From contig CANGRP010000035.1 of assembly GCA_947456005.1 (NCBI GenBank), positions 1 through 13,737 on the forward strand: a DNA stretch of 13,737 nucleotides, given 5' to 3'. Shown in pieces: positions 13,437 through 13,737 of the stretch. Positions within the stretch are counted from its first letter, which is position 1. The number at the start of each line of letters is the position of its first letter. Under the pieces are notes generated by a model that saw nothing but the letters and a program-made list of their open reading frames with translations, made no database searches and was not told the origin of the DNA. This stretch comes from Caulobacteraceae bacterium (GTDB lineage Bacteria; Pseudomonadota; Alphaproteobacteria; Caulobacterales; Caulobacteraceae). Made by a program: the position numbers and the translations under genes.

Positions 13437-13737
13437 CCAAGCCGATCGATCCCCTCCGCCGCACCCGACGGACCCGCGAAGCCCGGACCCTATCCATCGA
13501 TCCCGTTCCAGAGGCTTCGCCGACCCACACCGGCGCGGGGCGGAGCGACCGGATCAAGCCGCCGCCGGAGGCGCCCCTCGCCGAAGGGGCCGCAGCCCTC
13601 AGCGCCCATCTGATCGGCCAGGACGGGGCCCGCCGCGGCCTGCGTGGCGGCCCTCCTGTCCTCGACGCCGCCCGCTCGGCTTACGAGAGCGCGGAATGGT
13701 CCGGCGGGGCCGACCGGCGCAAGAAGTCCGGTCGGAA
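13433..13737 (+). CDS. Uncharacterised ORF coupled to phaR (partial, 3' end missing)
   Basis: An open frame starts at ATG 13433, overlapping the phaR TGA as ATGA, and runs for 101 codons to the window edge without a stop. The N-terminal 60 or so residues are rich in Arg, Pro and Thr (MTKPIDPLRRTRRTREART...) and look disordered. The later part, with LSAHLIGQDGARRGLRGG, PPVLDAARSAYESAEWSGGA and DRRKKSGR, looks like a more structured conserved segment that I associate loosely with hypothetical proteins of Caulobacterales. The function is unknown. No signal peptide or membrane segment is visible. Translational coupling suggests that it is made together with PhaR. Confidence reflects the overlap geometry and codon-like GC periodicity, not a recognised domain. 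Confidence 0.72.
   Translation, partial: MTKPIDPLRRTRRTREARTLSIDPVPEASPTHTGAGRSDRIKPPPEAPLAEGAAALSAHLIGQDGARRGLRGGPPVLDAARSAYESAEWSGGADRRKKSGR

Overview
The window is an ordinary-looking, GC-rich (roughly 70%) chromosomal segment of an alphaproteobacterium, most likely a member of the Caulobacterales (Caulobacter/Phenylobacterium-like). That placement rests on the gene families seen (a DUF4908-like exported protein, a DUF1674 small protein, PhaR, and a methyltransferase-like protein next to gloB) and on composition; it is an inference, not a database match. I see no phage, insertion sequence, CRISPR array, rRNA, tRNA or toxin/defence module. Coding density is very high and no gene-free stretch exceeds about 160 bp.

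Layout. (1) Positions 1-40 hold the last codons of a plus-strand gene. (2) Positions 51-5463 are a minus-strand cluster, transcribed rsmB > rpe > purH > pepA: a 16S rRNA m5C methyltransferase, ribulose-phosphate epimerase, the bifunctional last enzyme of de novo IMP synthesis, and an M17 leucyl aminopeptidase with an export signal. rsmB and rpe share an ATGA overlap. (3) Divergent from rsmB is a small DUF1674 gene (SDHAF4-like, 5527-5736). (4) pyrF (minus) and a marC-family membrane protein gene (plus) diverge from a 51-bp spacer. (5) A minus-strand pair encodes a methyltransferase-like protein and then a short-chain dehydrogenase; divergent from it is gloB (glyoxalase II). (6) Positions 9901-13737 form a polyhydroxybutyrate region: phaA and phaB on the minus strand, followed by a DUF4908-like exported protein, and on the plus strand the regulator phaR, ATGA-coupled to an uncharacterised ORF that runs off the window. 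phaA and phaB turn acetyl-CoA into (R)-3-hydroxybutyryl-CoA, and PhaR is the family that senses PHB and represses PHB-associated genes. No PHA synthase or phasin gene is visible here.

The two most interesting non-coding signals are these. First, a pair of related 98-113 bp inverted-repeat elements sits at 5749-5846 and 9752-9864. Both lie in spacers between convergent genes, and one copy begins at the stop codon of gloB. Second, an exact 11-bp TGC-rich direct repeat with a 13-bp period (12745-12768) lies in the phaA/phaR divergent promoter region and is a strong candidate PhaR operator. I did not find a clearly novel biological system. The better leads for uncharacterised biology are the ORF coupled to phaR, the DUF4908-like protein beside phaAB, and the gloB-linked methyltransferase-like protein with a weakened SAM-binding signature.
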